This document shows positions 1-11,905 of a stretch of 64,000 nt of DNA, in pieces. Both the position numbers and the translations under genes were made by a program. The DNA is from Streptomyces sp. NRRL S-455 (GTDB lineage Bacteria > Actinomycetota > Actinomycetes > Streptomycetales > Streptomycetaceae). The stretch is taken from NCBI RefSeq assembly GCF_000717875.1, contig NZ_JOCT01000018.1, forward strand, positions 1 through 64,000, given 5' to 3'. Position 1 is the first letter of the stretch. Every line of letters starts with the position of its first letter. The notes below the pieces were generated by a model. It was given only the letters and a program-made list of their open reading frames with translations. It was not told the origin of the DNA and searched no databases.

Positions 1-108
1 CTGCGGGCAGTCGTGCCGCTGGGGCGATGGGGGTCCCCCCTGCTCGAGCGAAGCCGAGAGCTTGGGGGAGGGTGGGCGCAGCGGCACCCCGCAGCGCCGA
101 GTTGCGCG
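1..108. repeat. Long intergenic repeat, copy A
   Basis: This stretch matches the reverse complement of 39949-40056. Positions 1-80 are identical to 40056-39977, and the match continues with one indel and a few mismatches to about position 108. The core contains a G-run/C-run pair (gggggtcccccc) followed by an imperfect stem-loop around ctcgagcgaagccgag and a closing cttgggggag, so it can fold as RNA on either strand. Short G-rich/C-rich repeats of this look are common between Streptomyces genes. The element may continue beyond the left edge. It lies downstream of the minus-strand gene that ends at 178. Confidence 0.85.
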
Positions 109-177
109 ATGCCCCGGCCTCAGGACCAACGCCCAGCACACTCGGAACGTCGGTTCACCGGGCCGACCACAGGCCTC

Positions 178-1041
178 TTACCACTGCGGCGGACTCGCGA
201 TGGACCTGGCCAGCACATCGTCCAGCACCCGCGCCGTCTCCGGCACGTCCAGCTGCGAGTTGTCGATGATCGGCAGACCGGACCCGTACCACCCGGCCAT
301 CCGCCCATGGATACGCGCGACCTCCTCGTCCGTCAGCCGCCGGTTCCCCGAGCGCTCCGCATTGCGTTCCAGAACGATGTCCAGCCCGGGAAGGAGGACG
401 ACCGGCAGCAGCCCCGGCCCCACATGCCGCTTCCAGCCACCGAGGCCGACGACCGGCCGGTCGGGGAAGACCGCGTCGTCGAGGATGCACGAGATGCCGT
501 TGGCCAGGAAGTTCCGCGCGGCGAAGCCGCAGGTGCGGCGGGCGAGGCGGTACTGCGCCTCGGAGTTGTCGTTCCACCCGGACTGCGGGTCGGCGAAGCC
601 GGAGCGGACCCACTCGCGTACGTCGTCGAGGCTGATGTGCGCCGTGGGAACCCGGCGATGGTCCGCCCAGTACTTGGCGACGCTGGTCTTGCCGGCGCCG
701 GCCGGCCCGATGAGCAGCACGGCGAGCGTCGTTCCCGCCGGGTCGGGTGCTGCGGCGGCGGGCGGCACGCTCGGCACACCCACCGGCCCGGCCGGTGGCA
801 GCGGCACATGGCCGGTGGTGTCCGGCACGGGAGGAACAGAGGCGTGCTGGGGAGGCGGGGCATGCGGTGACGGCGCGGGCGGGGGCGCGGGGTACCCAGG
901 CGGCGGGGGAACGGGCGCGGAGCCCTGGTGGGCGCCCGGTTGCTGGGGGCCCGGGTGGTGTGCGGCCGGCGACCAGCCGGCGGCCGGTCCGTGCCCCGTC
1001 TGGTGGGGCGGCGGCAGCGGAGAACCCACTGCGTGCTGCAT
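178..1041 (-). CDS. P-loop ATPase/kinase-like protein with proline-rich N-terminus
   Basis: Predicted 287-residue soluble protein. The first ~95 residues are rich in Pro, Gly, Ala and His and look disordered. A Walker A motif (GPAGAGKTS) follows, then a single P-loop NTPase domain resembling AAA_33/zeta-toxin-like small-molecule or nucleotide kinases. The segment HISLDDVREWVRSGF is the expected region after the P-loop, and a late R-rich lid (ERNAERSGNRRLT) is present. I chose the ATG at 1041 because GGAG sits about 8 nt upstream; an in-frame GTG at 1104 would add 21 residues without a clear binding site. It is downstream of aroB on the same strand after a 163-bp gap. The substrate is unknown. 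Confidence 0.75.
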   Translation of the reverse strand: MQHAVGSPLPPPHQTGHGPAAGWSPAAHHPGPQQPGAHQGSAPVPPPPGYPAPPPAPSPHAPPPQHASVPPVPDTTGHVPLPPAGPVGVPSVPPAAAAPDPAGTTLAVLLIGPAGAGKTSVAKYWADHRRVPTAHISLDDVREWVRSGFADPQSGWNDNSEAQYRLARRTCGFAARNFLANGISCILDDAVFPDRPVVGLGGWKRHVGPGLLPVVLLPGLDIVLERNAERSGNRRLTDEEVARIHGRMAGWYGSGLPIIDNSQLDVPETARVLDDVLARSIASPPQW

Positions 1042-1204
1042 CCGGTGCCACTCCGTCTCGTACAGGCGATGGGCGCTGACAGCGAGGGCGGAACCCGCTG
1101 TCACCGAACGGTACCGCCCCTGGTCGTCGTTGTGTGAACGGCCGGGGGCGGTCCGAAGTGCCCGGCCCGTAAGGCGATTTCGGGCGGAAGGCGCGCCGTG
1201 GTAC

Positions 1205-3989
<2,785 letters not shown>

Positions 3990-4201
3990 CGGTGCTCCTC
4001 AGTGCTCACGGCCTGCTTACTGCCCAGCGTACGCATGTCACCGCGTACGGCGACGGGCGGACCGGATGCGCGGCCACGGTCCGCCGCCTCCGATCCTCCC
4101 ACGTCCCGGGAACGGCTCCGATCCGAGTCCGGCAGACGGACAGCCGGGACGAAGGGCGCAGCCATGACGCCCCGTGTGCACGCGAGCCCCTGGACTGTGC
4201 C

Positions 4202-4217
4202 GGCTGACGCGTCAGCC
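4202..4217. other. 16-bp perfect palindrome over the aroE stop codon
   Basis: The sequence ggctgacgcgtcagcc equals its own reverse complement. The aroE stop codon (4212-4214) lies inside it. Having no loop, it is a poorer RNA hairpin than a DNA-level symmetric site. It could be a protein-binding site in front of aroC or simply the centre of a weak termination structure. No protein is implied by the sequence. Confidence 0.35.
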
Positions 4218-5027
4218 CCGCTGGGCTGCCTCGCGCATCGCGGCGAGCGGCGAGCGGGGGTCGCCGGTGAACTGCCGGAACTGGAACACCGCTTGGTGGA
4301 CCAGCAGGTCGAGGCCGCTCAGCACCTGGCCGCCACGCTCCGCCCACGCCGCCGCCAGAGGCGTGGGCCAGGGCTCGTAGAGCACGTCGAAGAGGGTGCC
4401 CACCCGCGCGGGCACCTGCTCGGCCAGCGCGTCCGTTCCCCCGGCGGGGGTCGTGGAGACGACCAGGGGCGCCTCGAAGGCCCGCGCCGCGTCGGTCCAC
4501 TCGGCGGGCCGGACCCGGACGCCGAGCCGCTCGCCCCACTGGCGCATCTCCGCCGCGCGTCGCTCGCTGCGCACGTACACGGCGACCTCTCCCGTGCAGA
4601 TCCTGGCGAGTGCCGCGAGTGCCGAGGACGCCGTGGCGCCGGCGCCCAGGATCGCCGCGCTCTCCACCTTCTCCACACCGCGTTCGTGCAGAGCCGCCAC
4701 CAGCCCGGGGATGTCGGTGTTGTCACCGACGAGCCGTCCGTCCGGCTGGAAGACCACGGTGTTGACCGCCTCCACCGAGGCCGCCGTGCCGGTGATCTCG
4801 TCGAGCAGCGGGATCACCGCACGCTTCAGCGGCATGGTGAGCGACAGCCCCGCCCACTCCGGGCCGAGCCCCGCGAGGAAGCCGGGCAGCGCCTCCTCGT
4901 CGATCTCGAACCGGTCGTAGGACCAGTCGGTCAGTCCCAGTGCCCGGTACGCCGCGGTGTGCAGTCGCGGTGACAGGGAGTGAGCGATCGGCGAGCCGAG
5001 AACGGCGGCCCGGCGAGGTGCGGCCAT
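4212..5027 (-). CDS. aroE: Shikimate dehydrogenase
   Basis: 271 residues. It reduces 3-dehydroshikimate to shikimate with NADPH. The shikimate-binding SLSPRLH is near residue 18, the catalytic Lys lies in LTMPLKRA at about 65, and the matching Asp is in GDNTDIPG near 103. A Rossmann glycine motif (GAGATASSALAAL) follows at about residue 127. It begins 10 bp after the mltG stop, so it is probably co-transcribed with mltG. Its stop codon sits in a perfect 16-bp palindrome. Confidence 0.94.
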   Translation of the reverse strand: MAAPRRAAVLGSPIAHSLSPRLHTAAYRALGLTDWSYDRFEIDEEALPGFLAGLGPEWAGLSLTMPLKRAVIPLLDEITGTAASVEAVNTVVFQPDGRLVGDNTDIPGLVAALHERGVEKVESAAILGAGATASSALAALARICTGEVAVYVRSERRAAEMRQWGERLGVRVRPAEWTDAARAFEAPLVVSTTPAGGTDALAEQVPARVGTLFDVLYEPWPTPLAAAWAERGGQVLSGLDLLVHQAVFQFRQFTGDPRSPLAAMREAAQRG

Positions 5028-5037
5028 CGGATGTTCC

Positions 5038-6729
5038 TCAGTTGTTCCGCGAGGCGTTGAACTTGTCGACCAGCTTCTGGTGCTCTGCGTTGGTCTTGGT
5101 GAACTCGCTGGTCTTGCCGTCCAGCGAGATGAAGTAGTACCAGCCGTCCTTGGTCGGGTTGAGCGCGCCCTTCAGCGCCTCCTCCCCCGGATTGTCGATC
5201 GGTCCGGGCGGCAGGCCCTTGTGGAAGTACGTGTTGTACGGGTTGTCGTAGGTCCGCAGCTCGCTCAGACTCAGATCGATCTTGCTCTGGTTCTTGATGT
5301 AGTTGTACGTGGAGTCGAACTCCAGCATGCCGTTGGTCTGCGGGTTCCCCTGCTTCATACGGTTGTAGACGACCTCGGCCATCTTGCGGAAGTCGTCGTG
5401 GCTCGTGCCCTCGGCCTGGGCCAGGCTGGCGACGGTGATCAGCTGCCAGGGGCCTTCGAGTCCGAGGCTGTCGGCCTTCTGCTCGACGCCGAGCTTCTCG
5501 TACGTCTCGGTGGCCCGCTGGACCATCTGCTTCAGAACGCCCTCGGGCGTCTGCCCCTTGGCGATGCCGTAGCTGGAGGGGTAGAGGAACCCTTCCAGCG
5601 GGTCCTTGACGCCCGGGTGGTTCATCGCCCAGCCGGGCAGGCCGAGCTTCTTGTAGTCCTTCTTGGCGACCGCGGCGGTGGTGCCTTCCTTGACCTCCAG
5701 CCGCTTGTCGATGAGGCGGTAGATGTCAGCGTTGCGCTTGCCCTCGGCGATGATCAGGTTGTCGCGGCTCTCCGGGCTGAGCATCATCTCGACCGCGCTC
5801 TCGGCCGACATTTGCTTCTGCAGCGTGTACACGCCGTCCTGGATGTTCCGGCCGTCGGGGTTGCCCGCCTGGGCCGAGACGAAGGCGTCGACGCTCTTGA
5901 CGACCCCCGCGGACTTCAGCACCCGGCCGATCTCGTAGCCGTCCGCGCCCTTGGGGATCTCCACGGACACTTCCTGCCCGCTGCCGTCCCCGGCGAAGTC
6001 CGGGGCATCGGCGAAACGATCCTGGAAGAACTGGTAGCCGAAGTAACCGACACCTCCCACACCGCCGCCGAGGATCAGGACGACCAGCAGGCAGGCCATG
6101 CCGTTGCGGCGCTTCTTGGGGTTGCCGCCGCGTCCTCGCTCGTCGTCGCGCCCGCGGCGGTCCCGCTGCTCGTCATCGTCGTCCCCGCCCGCGAAGAAGG
6201 CGTGCTCGCCCTGGTCGGGCCCGGGGTCCCAGTCGGTCTCCGGCTCCGGCTCGGCGCGCCGCCGGCTGGGCGGTTCCGGCGGTGGGTAGGCATCGGCCGT
6301 GCCGTAGTCGTCGGCCTGCTCCGGGCCGTACCCGGCGGCCTGCTGCCCGTAGGGGTCCGCGGCGTCACCGGGGTACGGCGATTGCTGGTGCGATCCGGTG
6401 GCCCAACCGCCCTCGTCGTACTGCTGTTGCTGGTGCTGGTTCTGCTGCGGGCCCTGCCCCTGCGTGTACCCCTGCCCCTGGTAGGGCTGGTGCCCCTGCG
6501 CCGCGTACTGCTGGTCGTACTGGTACTGCTGTTGCGCCTGACCGTATCCGGCGTGTTCGCCGGTGCCCCAGTCACCGTACTGCTGCTGCTCTGGATAGTG
6601 CTGCGGCTGGCCGCCGTAGGGGGACTGCTGACCCTGGTGGGCCTGCTGTCCTCCCCATCCGCCGTCCCCGTACAACGGGTCCTCCGGATGCCACGGTTCG
6701 GAGCCTGGGCCCCGGCCATACTCAGTCAT
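5038..6729 (-). CDS. mltG: Endolytic murein transglycosylase, MltG/YceG family, with long Gln/Tyr/Gly-rich N-terminus
   Basis: 563 residues. Residues 1-200 are cytoplasmic, disordered and rich in Q, Y, G and P, then acidic and Arg-rich. One membrane helix lies at about 211-233. The YceG domain follows outside the membrane at about 250-555. The conserved Glu in ASLAQAEGTSHDD matches the catalytic position of MltG, which cleaves nascent glycan strands and ends their polymerisation. NGMLEFDSTYNY and the C-terminal PGPIDNPGEEALKGALNP are also family features. It sits between ruvX and aroE, the usual actinobacterial arrangement. The 200-residue N-terminal extension is far longer than in enterobacterial MltG. 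Confidence 0.92.
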   Translation of the reverse strand: MTEYGRGPGSEPWHPEDPLYGDGGWGGQQAHQGQQSPYGGQPQHYPEQQQYGDWGTGEHAGYGQAQQQYQYDQQYAAQGHQPYQGQGYTQGQGPQQNQHQQQQYDEGGWATGSHQQSPYPGDAADPYGQQAAGYGPEQADDYGTADAYPPPEPPSRRRAEPEPETDWDPGPDQGEHAFFAGGDDDDEQRDRRGRDDERGRGGNPKKRRNGMACLLVVLILGGGVGGVGYFGYQFFQDRFADAPDFAGDGSGQEVSVEIPKGADGYEIGRVLKSAGVVKSVDAFVSAQAGNPDGRNIQDGVYTLQKQMSAESAVEMMLSPESRDNLIIAEGKRNADIYRLIDKRLEVKEGTTAAVAKKDYKKLGLPGWAMNHPGVKDPLEGFLYPSSYGIAKGQTPEGVLKQMVQRATETYEKLGVEQKADSLGLEGPWQLITVASLAQAEGTSHDDFRKMAEVVYNRMKQGNPQTNGMLEFDSTYNYIKNQSKIDLSLSELRTYDNPYNTYFHKGLPPGPIDNPGEEALKGALNPTKDGWYYFISLDGKTSEFTKTNAEHQKLVDKFNASRNN

Positions 6730-6850
6730 CGATCCCCTAGAGCCGCGAGGCGGCGGTCACGCGGCTTCCGGCCCGGCTCCCGTCCCGCCTCTTGCTGTGC
6801 GGTGGCTGTTCGAACGCCGCCACATCGCGCGGAACGTTACCGTATCGCGA

Positions 6851-7315
6851 TCAGATGACCACTTCGACGCCTTCGCCGGGTGCTTTACCTGACACCCGTT
6901 CGGATTCAAGGGCCTGTTGCAGGATGACCACGGCTGCTGCCTGGTCGATGACGGAACGCCCCTTCTTGGACCTCACGCCCGAAGCGCGCAGTCCCTGACT
7001 GGCCGTCACCGTCGTCATGCGTTCATCGACGAGTCTCACCGGAATCGGCGCGATCATGCGCGCCAGTTCCTGGACGAAGCCACGGACCTTGACCGCGGCC
7101 GGACCCTCGCCGCCCTTGAGGGAGCGCGGGAGACCGACCACGACCTCGATCGGCTCGTACTCCTCGACCAGTTGCTTCAACCGCCGCTGAGCTGCGGGAA
7201 CATCACGCCCCGGGACCGTCTCCACCGGGGTGGCGAGGATCCCGTCGGGGTCGCACGAGGCGACCCCGATGCGGGCGTCCCCGACGTCGATCGCGAGTCG
7301 ACGTCCTCTGCGCAT
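6851..7315 (-). CDS. ruvX: Putative Holliday junction resolvase-like RuvX (YqgF family)
   Basis: 154 residues with an RNase H-like fold. The N-terminal acidic motif AIDVGDARIGVA is typical, VVGLPRSLKGGEG and RLVDERMTT follow, and the C-terminus carries DQAAAVVILQQAL with the last conserved Asp. YqgF proteins are linked to 16S rRNA 5'-end processing in other bacteria and were named for their similarity to resolvases. The gene lies 16 bp after alaS and 121 bp before mltG, the standard context. Confidence 0.92.
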   Translation of the reverse strand: MRRGRRLAIDVGDARIGVASCDPDGILATPVETVPGRDVPAAQRRLKQLVEEYEPIEVVVGLPRSLKGGEGPAAVKVRGFVQELARMIAPIPVRLVDERMTTVTASQGLRASGVRSKKGRSVIDQAAAVVILQQALESERVSGKAPGEGVEVVI

Positions 7316-7331
7316 CTGCTTGACCCGATTC

Positions 7332-10001
7332 CTACTTGGCCGTCTCGGCGACTAGGCGCTCGACCGCATCGACGGCGTCACCGACGGCGGCCGGGTTCTG
7401 GCCGCCGCCCTGGGCGACGTCCGGCTTGCCGCCACCGCCGCCGCCGAGGGTCTTGGCGGCGGTGCGGACCAGGTCACCGGCCTTCAGACCGCGCTCACGG
7501 GCGGCCTCGTTGGTGGCGATGACCGTCAGGGGCTTGCCGTTCGCCACCGTGAACAGGGCGACGACGGCGGCCCGGCCGCCCTGGATGCGTCCGCGCACGT
7601 CGAGAACCAGCTTGCGCAGGTCGTCGGCGGTCGTGCCGTCCGGGACCTGACCGGTCACGACCGCAACCCCACGGACGTCCTTGGCGGACTCGGCGAGACC
7701 GGCGGCGGCCTGGAGGACCTTCTCGGCGCGGAACTTCTCGATCTCCTTCTCGGCGTCCTTCAGCTTGCCGAGCATGGCGGAGACCTTCTCCGGGAGTTCC
7801 TCCGGGCGGCCCTTGATCAGCTCCTGGAGCTGGGCGACGACCGTGTGCTCCCGGGCGAGGAAGTTGTAGGCGTCCACGCCGACCAGGGCCTCGATGCGGC
7901 GGACACCGGAGCCGATGGAGGACTCGCCGAGCAGCTTCACCAGACCCAGCTGGGCGGTGTTGTGCACGTGCGTGCCGCCGCACAGCTCCTTGGAGAAGTC
8001 GCCGATGGTGACCACGCGGACGCGCTCGCCGTACTTCTCGCCGAACTCGGCGATGGCGCCCTGCTTCTTGGCCTCGTCGATGCCCATGACGTCGGCGCGG
8101 ACGTCGAGGTCGCGGGCGAGCACCTCGTTGATCTTCTGCTCGACGTCGGTCATCACGGCCGTCGGGACGGCGGACGGGGAGCCGAAGTCGAAGCGGAAGC
8201 GGCCGGGCTGGTTCTCGGAACCGGCCTGGGCGGCCGTCGGGCCGAGGGCGTCGCGCAGGGCCTGGTGGGTCAGGTGCGTGGCCGAGTGGGCACGGGCGAT
8301 GGCCTTGCGGCGGCGGTCGTCGATGGCGGCGTGGGCCTTGGCCCCGACGGTGACCTCGCCGACCTGGACGACGCCCTTGTGCACGTAGACACCGGGGACC
8401 GGCTTCTGGCAGTCGCGGATCTCGATGACGGCACCGGAGTCGACCTTGATGCGGCCGGTGTCGCCGATCTGGCCACCGCCCTCGGCGTAGAAGGGGGTGC
8501 GGTCGAGGACGATCTCGACCTCGTCGCCCTCGGTGGCGGCCGGGGAGGAGGCACCGTCGACGAGGATGCCGACGATCGTGGACTCGCTCTCGGTGTCGGT
8601 GTAGCCGATGAAGTCGGTGGCACCGGCCTGGTCGGCGATCTCACGGTAGGCGCCGGCGCCGGCGTGCCCGGTCTTCTTGGCCTGGGCGTCGGCCTTGGCG
8701 CGCTCCCGCTGCTCCTTCATCAGGCGGCGGAAGCCGTCCTCGTCCACGGAGAGGCCCTGCTCGGCGGCCATCTCCAGGGTGAGGTCGATCGGGAAGCCCC
8801 AGGTGTCATGGAGCAGGAAGGCCTTGTCGCCGGGCAGGACGGTGCCGCCGGAGGCCTTGGTGTCGCTGACGGCCGTGTCGAGGATGTTGGTGCCGGCCTT
8901 CAGCGTCTTGAGGAAGGCGTTCTCCTCGGCGAGGGCGACCTTCTCGATGCGCTCGCGGTCGGTGATGAGCTCCGGGTACTGCTGGCCCATCATCTCGATC
9001 ACGGTGTCGATCAGGTCCTTGACGACCGGGCCGGTGGCGCCGAGCAGGCGCATGTTGCGGATGGCGCGGCGCATGATGCGGCGCAGCACGTAGCCGCGGC
9101 CCTCGTTGCCGGGGGTGACGCCGTCGCCGATGAGCATCACGGAGGTGCGCATGTGGTCGGTGACCACGCGCAGGGAGACGTCCGAGGCCTGGGCGTCGCC
9201 GTAGCGGACGCCGGTCAGCTCGGTGGCCTTGTTGATGACGGCCATCGAGGTGTCGATCTCGTACATGTTCTGCACGCCCTGCAGAATCATGGCGAGACGC
9301 TCGAGGCCCAGGCCGGTGTCGATGTTCTTGCTGGGCAGGTCGCCGAGGATCGGGTAGTCCTTGCCCGGTCCCTCGCCCCGCTCGTACTGCATGAAGACGA
9401 GGTTCCAGATCTCCACGTACCGCTCGTCGTTGACGGCGGGGCCGCCCTCGGCGCCGAACTCGGGGCCGCGGTCGTAGTTGATCTCGGAACAGGGGCCGCA
9501 GGGGCCGGGGACGCCCATGTCCCAGTAGTTGTCCTTCTTGCCCAGGCGCTGGATGCGCTCCTTCGGCACGCCGACGACCTCGTGCCAGATGCGCTCGGCC
9601 TCGTCGTCGTCCTTGTAGACGGTGATCCACAGGCGCTCGGGGTCGAGGCCGTAACCGCCCTTGTCCTGGGGGCTGGTGAGCAGCTCCCAGGCGAGCTTGA
9701 TGGCGCCTTCCTTGAAGTAGTCGCCGAAGGAGAAGTTGCCGCACATCTGGAAGAACGTGCCGTGCCGGGTGGTCTTGCCGACCTCTTCGATGTCCGGCGT
9801 GCGCACGCACTTCTGGACGCTGGTGGCACGGGCGAAGGGCGGCTTGACCTCACCCAGGAAGTAGGGCTTGAAGGGCACCATGCCGGCCGGGACGAGGAGC
9901 AGAGTCGGGTCGTCCGCGATGAGCGACGCCGAAGGGACGACGGTGTGACCGCGCTCCTCGAAGAAGCTCAACCAGCGGCGGCGAATCTCAGCCGACTCCA
10001 T
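7332..10001 (-). CDS. alaS: Alanyl-tRNA synthetase
   Basis: 889 residues, full length. Class II catalytic core at residues 1-440. The editing domain carries the zinc-ligand pairs HSATH near residue 575 and CGGTHVH near 675. The C-Ala domain at the end has a glycine-rich [16 protein letters not shown]. It attaches Ala to tRNA-Ala and hydrolyses mischarged Ser or Gly. The start at 10001 shares its A with the stop of the small upstream gene (TGATG), so they are coupled. Downstream ruvX is 16 bp away. Confidence 0.98.
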   Translation of the reverse strand: MESAEIRRRWLSFFEERGHTVVPSASLIADDPTLLLVPAGMVPFKPYFLGEVKPPFARATSVQKCVRTPDIEEVGKTTRHGTFFQMCGNFSFGDYFKEGAIKLAWELLTSPQDKGGYGLDPERLWITVYKDDDEAERIWHEVVGVPKERIQRLGKKDNYWDMGVPGPCGPCSEINYDRGPEFGAEGGPAVNDERYVEIWNLVFMQYERGEGPGKDYPILGDLPSKNIDTGLGLERLAMILQGVQNMYEIDTSMAVINKATELTGVRYGDAQASDVSLRVVTDHMRTSVMLIGDGVTPGNEGRGYVLRRIMRRAIRNMRLLGATGPVVKDLIDTVIEMMGQQYPELITDRERIEKVALAEENAFLKTLKAGTNILDTAVSDTKASGGTVLPGDKAFLLHDTWGFPIDLTLEMAAEQGLSVDEDGFRRLMKEQRERAKADAQAKKTGHAGAGAYREIADQAGATDFIGYTDTESESTIVGILVDGASSPAATEGDEVEIVLDRTPFYAEGGGQIGDTGRIKVDSGAVIEIRDCQKPVPGVYVHKGVVQVGEVTVGAKAHAAIDDRRRKAIARAHSATHLTHQALRDALGPTAAQAGSENQPGRFRFDFGSPSAVPTAVMTDVEQKINEVLARDLDVRADVMGIDEAKKQGAIAEFGEKYGERVRVVTIGDFSKELCGGTHVHNTAQLGLVKLLGESSIGSGVRRIEALVGVDAYNFLAREHTVVAQLQELIKGRPEELPEKVSAMLGKLKDAEKEIEKFRAEKVLQAAAGLAESAKDVRGVAVVTGQVPDGTTADDLRKLVLDVRGRIQGGRAAVVALFTVANGKPLTVIATNEAARERGLKAGDLVRTAAKTLGGGGGGKPDVAQGGGQNPAAVGDAVDAVERLVAETAK

Positions 10002-10354
10002 CAGTGGTCCTCATTCCGGTTGTACGGGTACGTCTGGTAAGCCGAGCCCTCGACGTACTTCGGGTTGTTGCGGTTCTCGATGGCGGGGTACCGCCGGGGT
10101 GCGGGGAGTTCGGGGTTCTCGTTGATCCCGAGGGCGTCGCCCAACTCGGCTTCCCGCACGGCCATGTTGTGCCGGACGTCGAGCGCGAAGTCCACCGCGC
10201 GGTCCTTGATGCGGTGACCGGCCTCGAGCGCCTTGTTCCCCGCTGTTCTGGCAAGGCTCTCGGGGGTCAGCTGCTTCAGCTTGCGGTTGACCTTGGTGGT
10301 GGCCCAGACACCGGCGGCGACGCCCGTGGTGAACCAGAAGGTACGGCGGAACAT
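10001..10354 (-). CDS. Small conserved actinobacterial protein upstream of alaS
   Basis: 117 residues. A short hydrophobic segment ([17 protein letters not shown]) at residues 5-21 could anchor it in the membrane. The rest is charged and includes a helix-prone [26 protein letters not shown] region, ending in a polar tail. I recognise it as the small protein regularly found between a DUF948 gene and alaS in Streptomyces, but its function is unknown. Translationally coupled to alaS by a TGATG overlap. Confidence 0.8.
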   Translation of the reverse strand: MFRRTFWFTTGVAAGVWATTKVNRKLKQLTPESLARTAGNKALEAGHRIKDRAVDFALDVRHNMAVREAELGDALGINENPELPAPRRYPAIENRNNPKYVEGSAYQTYPYNRNEDH

Positions 10355-10363
10355 CGCTGGCTC

Positions 10364-10804
10364 TCAGTCCTTCTTGCCTCGGGTGCTGCGCCGGCTGACC
10401 GTGCGGCCGACGATCACGGCCCGCCTGGACTCCTTGGCCGGCGCCTCCTCCTTGCGGCCGCCGATGGCCCGGCGCACGCCGTACCCGAAGGCGGCGACCT
10501 TGACCAGGGGGCCGCCGAAGGTGGAGGCGACGGTGGTCGACAGTGCGGAGGCGTTCGACGTGACCTCCTGGACGTCGGAGGCGATCGCGTCGACCCGGTC
10601 GATCTGGGTCTGCGCGGAACGCACCGCCGTGGAGGCGTCCGCCAGCAGCGGGACGGCCTGGTCGGTCACGTCCGCCACCAGCTTGGTGGTCGCCTTGAGC
10701 GTCTGGGCCAGCCTCGCCAGCGCGACGGCGAGGAAGGAGACCAGGATCGCCCAGAAGACGGCCACCAGGATCCCGGCCACCTCTCCACCGGACACTGTGT
10801 GCAC
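10364..10804 (-). CDS. DUF948 membrane-anchored protein
   Basis: 146 residues. An N-terminal membrane helix (VAGILVAVFWAILVSFLAVAL, about residues 9-29) is followed by a long amphipathic helical stretch typical of DUF948, with regularly spaced Val, Ala and Asp. The C-terminus is basic (RRAIGGRKEE to RRSTRGKKD). The start is GTG at 10804 with AGGGAG just upstream; a second GTG three codons later is possible. DUF948 proteins are uncharacterised; a role at the membrane is inferred from the topology. It ends 9 bp before the next gene of the alaS run. Confidence 0.82.
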   Translation of the reverse strand: MHTVSGGEVAGILVAVFWAILVSFLAVALARLAQTLKATTKLVADVTDQAVPLLADASTAVRSAQTQIDRVDAIASDVQEVTSNASALSTTVASTFGGPLVKVAAFGYGVRRAIGGRKEEAPAKESRRAVIVGRTVSRRSTRGKKD

Positions 10805-10912
10805 CCGCTCCCTGAAACGTGCCTGAACATCGAAAAAGTCGTGCCACGAGCCTATCGCGCCGGGGGTGGCGCTCCGTACCGGATTACCGCCCCGGGGCAG
10901 GGCAATCGCGAA

Positions 10913-10954
10913 AGCCCGCTGTTCCCCCGCCCGAGGGCGGGGGAACAGCGGGCT
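10913..10954 (-). terminator. Perfect 20-bp hairpin downstream of rpsD
   Basis: The arms at 10913-10932 and 10935-10954 are exact complements around a 2-nt loop. It is rich in G and C and begins 25 bp after the rpsD stop. No long T-run follows, as is common for Streptomyces terminators. It separates rpsD from the alaS group. Confidence 0.85.
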
Positions 10955-10979
10955 GAAGTACCGCGCGCCTGCTGAGAAA

Positions 10980-11594
10980 TCAGCGGGCGTAGTACTCGAC
11001 GACGAGCTGCTCGTCGCAGATCACCGGGATCTCCTTGCGGTTCGGCTCGCGGTCCAGGCGGAACGCCAGGGCCTTGAGGTTCACCTGGAGGTAGCGCGGG
11101 GTCTCGCCCTCGGGGGCGAAGCCACCCTCACGGGCGATCGTGAAGAGCGTCTTCTCCTTGGAGCGCTCGCGCACCTGCACGACGTCGTCCGGGCGGACAC
11201 GGAAGGAGGGCTTGTCGACCTTCTTGCCGTTGACCGCGATGTGGCCGTGGGTGACCATCTGGCGGGCCTGGTAGATCGTGCGGGCGATGCCCGAACGCAG
11301 GACCAGGGCGTCGAGACGGCGCTCCAGCTCGATGATCAGGGCCTCACCGGTCTTGCCCTGGACCTTGGAGGCACGCTCGTAGGCGCGGACGAGCTGGCGC
11401 TCGGACACGTCGTACTGCGCGCGCAGGCGCTGCTTCTCGAGCAGACGGACCTTGTAGTCCGAGTTCTGCTTGCGGCCGCGGCCGTGCTCACCCGGCGGGT
11501 AGGGGCGGGCCTCGAAGTACTTGACGGCCTTCGGGGTCAGCGCGATGCCGAGGGCACGCGACTTCTTGACCTTGGGGCGGGACTGGTTCGCCAC
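10980..11594 (-). CDS. rpsD: 30S ribosomal protein S4
   Basis: 204 residues. S4 binds 16S rRNA early in assembly and helps control decoding accuracy. The S4 RNA-binding domain spans about residues 90-160 ([20 protein letters not shown], then [17 protein letters not shown]). The N-terminal region ([20 protein letters not shown]) has no CxxC pairs, so it is the zinc-independent form. It is monocistronic: a perfect hairpin follows the stop, and a 311-bp gap precedes the gene. Confidence 0.97.
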   Translation of the reverse strand: MANQSRPKVKKSRALGIALTPKAVKYFEARPYPPGEHGRGRKQNSDYKVRLLEKQRLRAQYDVSERQLVRAYERASKVQGKTGEALIIELERRLDALVLRSGIARTIYQARQMVTHGHIAVNGKKVDKPSFRVRPDDVVQVRERSKEKTLFTIAREGGFAPEGETPRYLQVNLKALAFRLDREPNRKEIPVICDEQLVVEYYAR

Positions 11595-11905
11595 TGTCTC
11601 TCATTTCCTTGATTCGGCTTGTCAGGGTTGTGGGAGGTCGCATCCGCAGCCGGGGAATCCCGCCTCGCCCTTGCGGACGGGGTGGGCAGCCGCTCCCCTG
11701 GTCTGGGCACATACGTGCAGCACGCGAGTGGCCCACCGGCCGCTCCCGCCGCAGGGCGGGTGGTGGTGGGCTGCCCGCGACACCGTTCGACGGTGCGCGA
11801 CGCTCCTGGAGCCGATTCCGGAGAACCGTGCCCCCGACTGGCTCCGACCGACTGTCCCGTTCTGACTGCACGAGACGCGGCACTTCGGACGAGTTTACAG
11901 GGTGC
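11595..11905. other. 311-bp intergenic region between rarA and rpsD
   Basis: No convincing reading frame is seen on either strand. A small GC stem (cccgcc/ggcggg, 11745-11760) could end rarA transcription. The promoter and leader of rpsD must lie in the part nearer 11595, but I cannot pick clear -35/-10 boxes. Confidence 0.5.

Noticed and set aside
7845..10040. Long plus-strand frame opposite alaS
   Set aside because: Composition is the Leu/Gly/Val/Asp pattern typical of antisense high-GC frames; alaS on the other strand is unambiguous.
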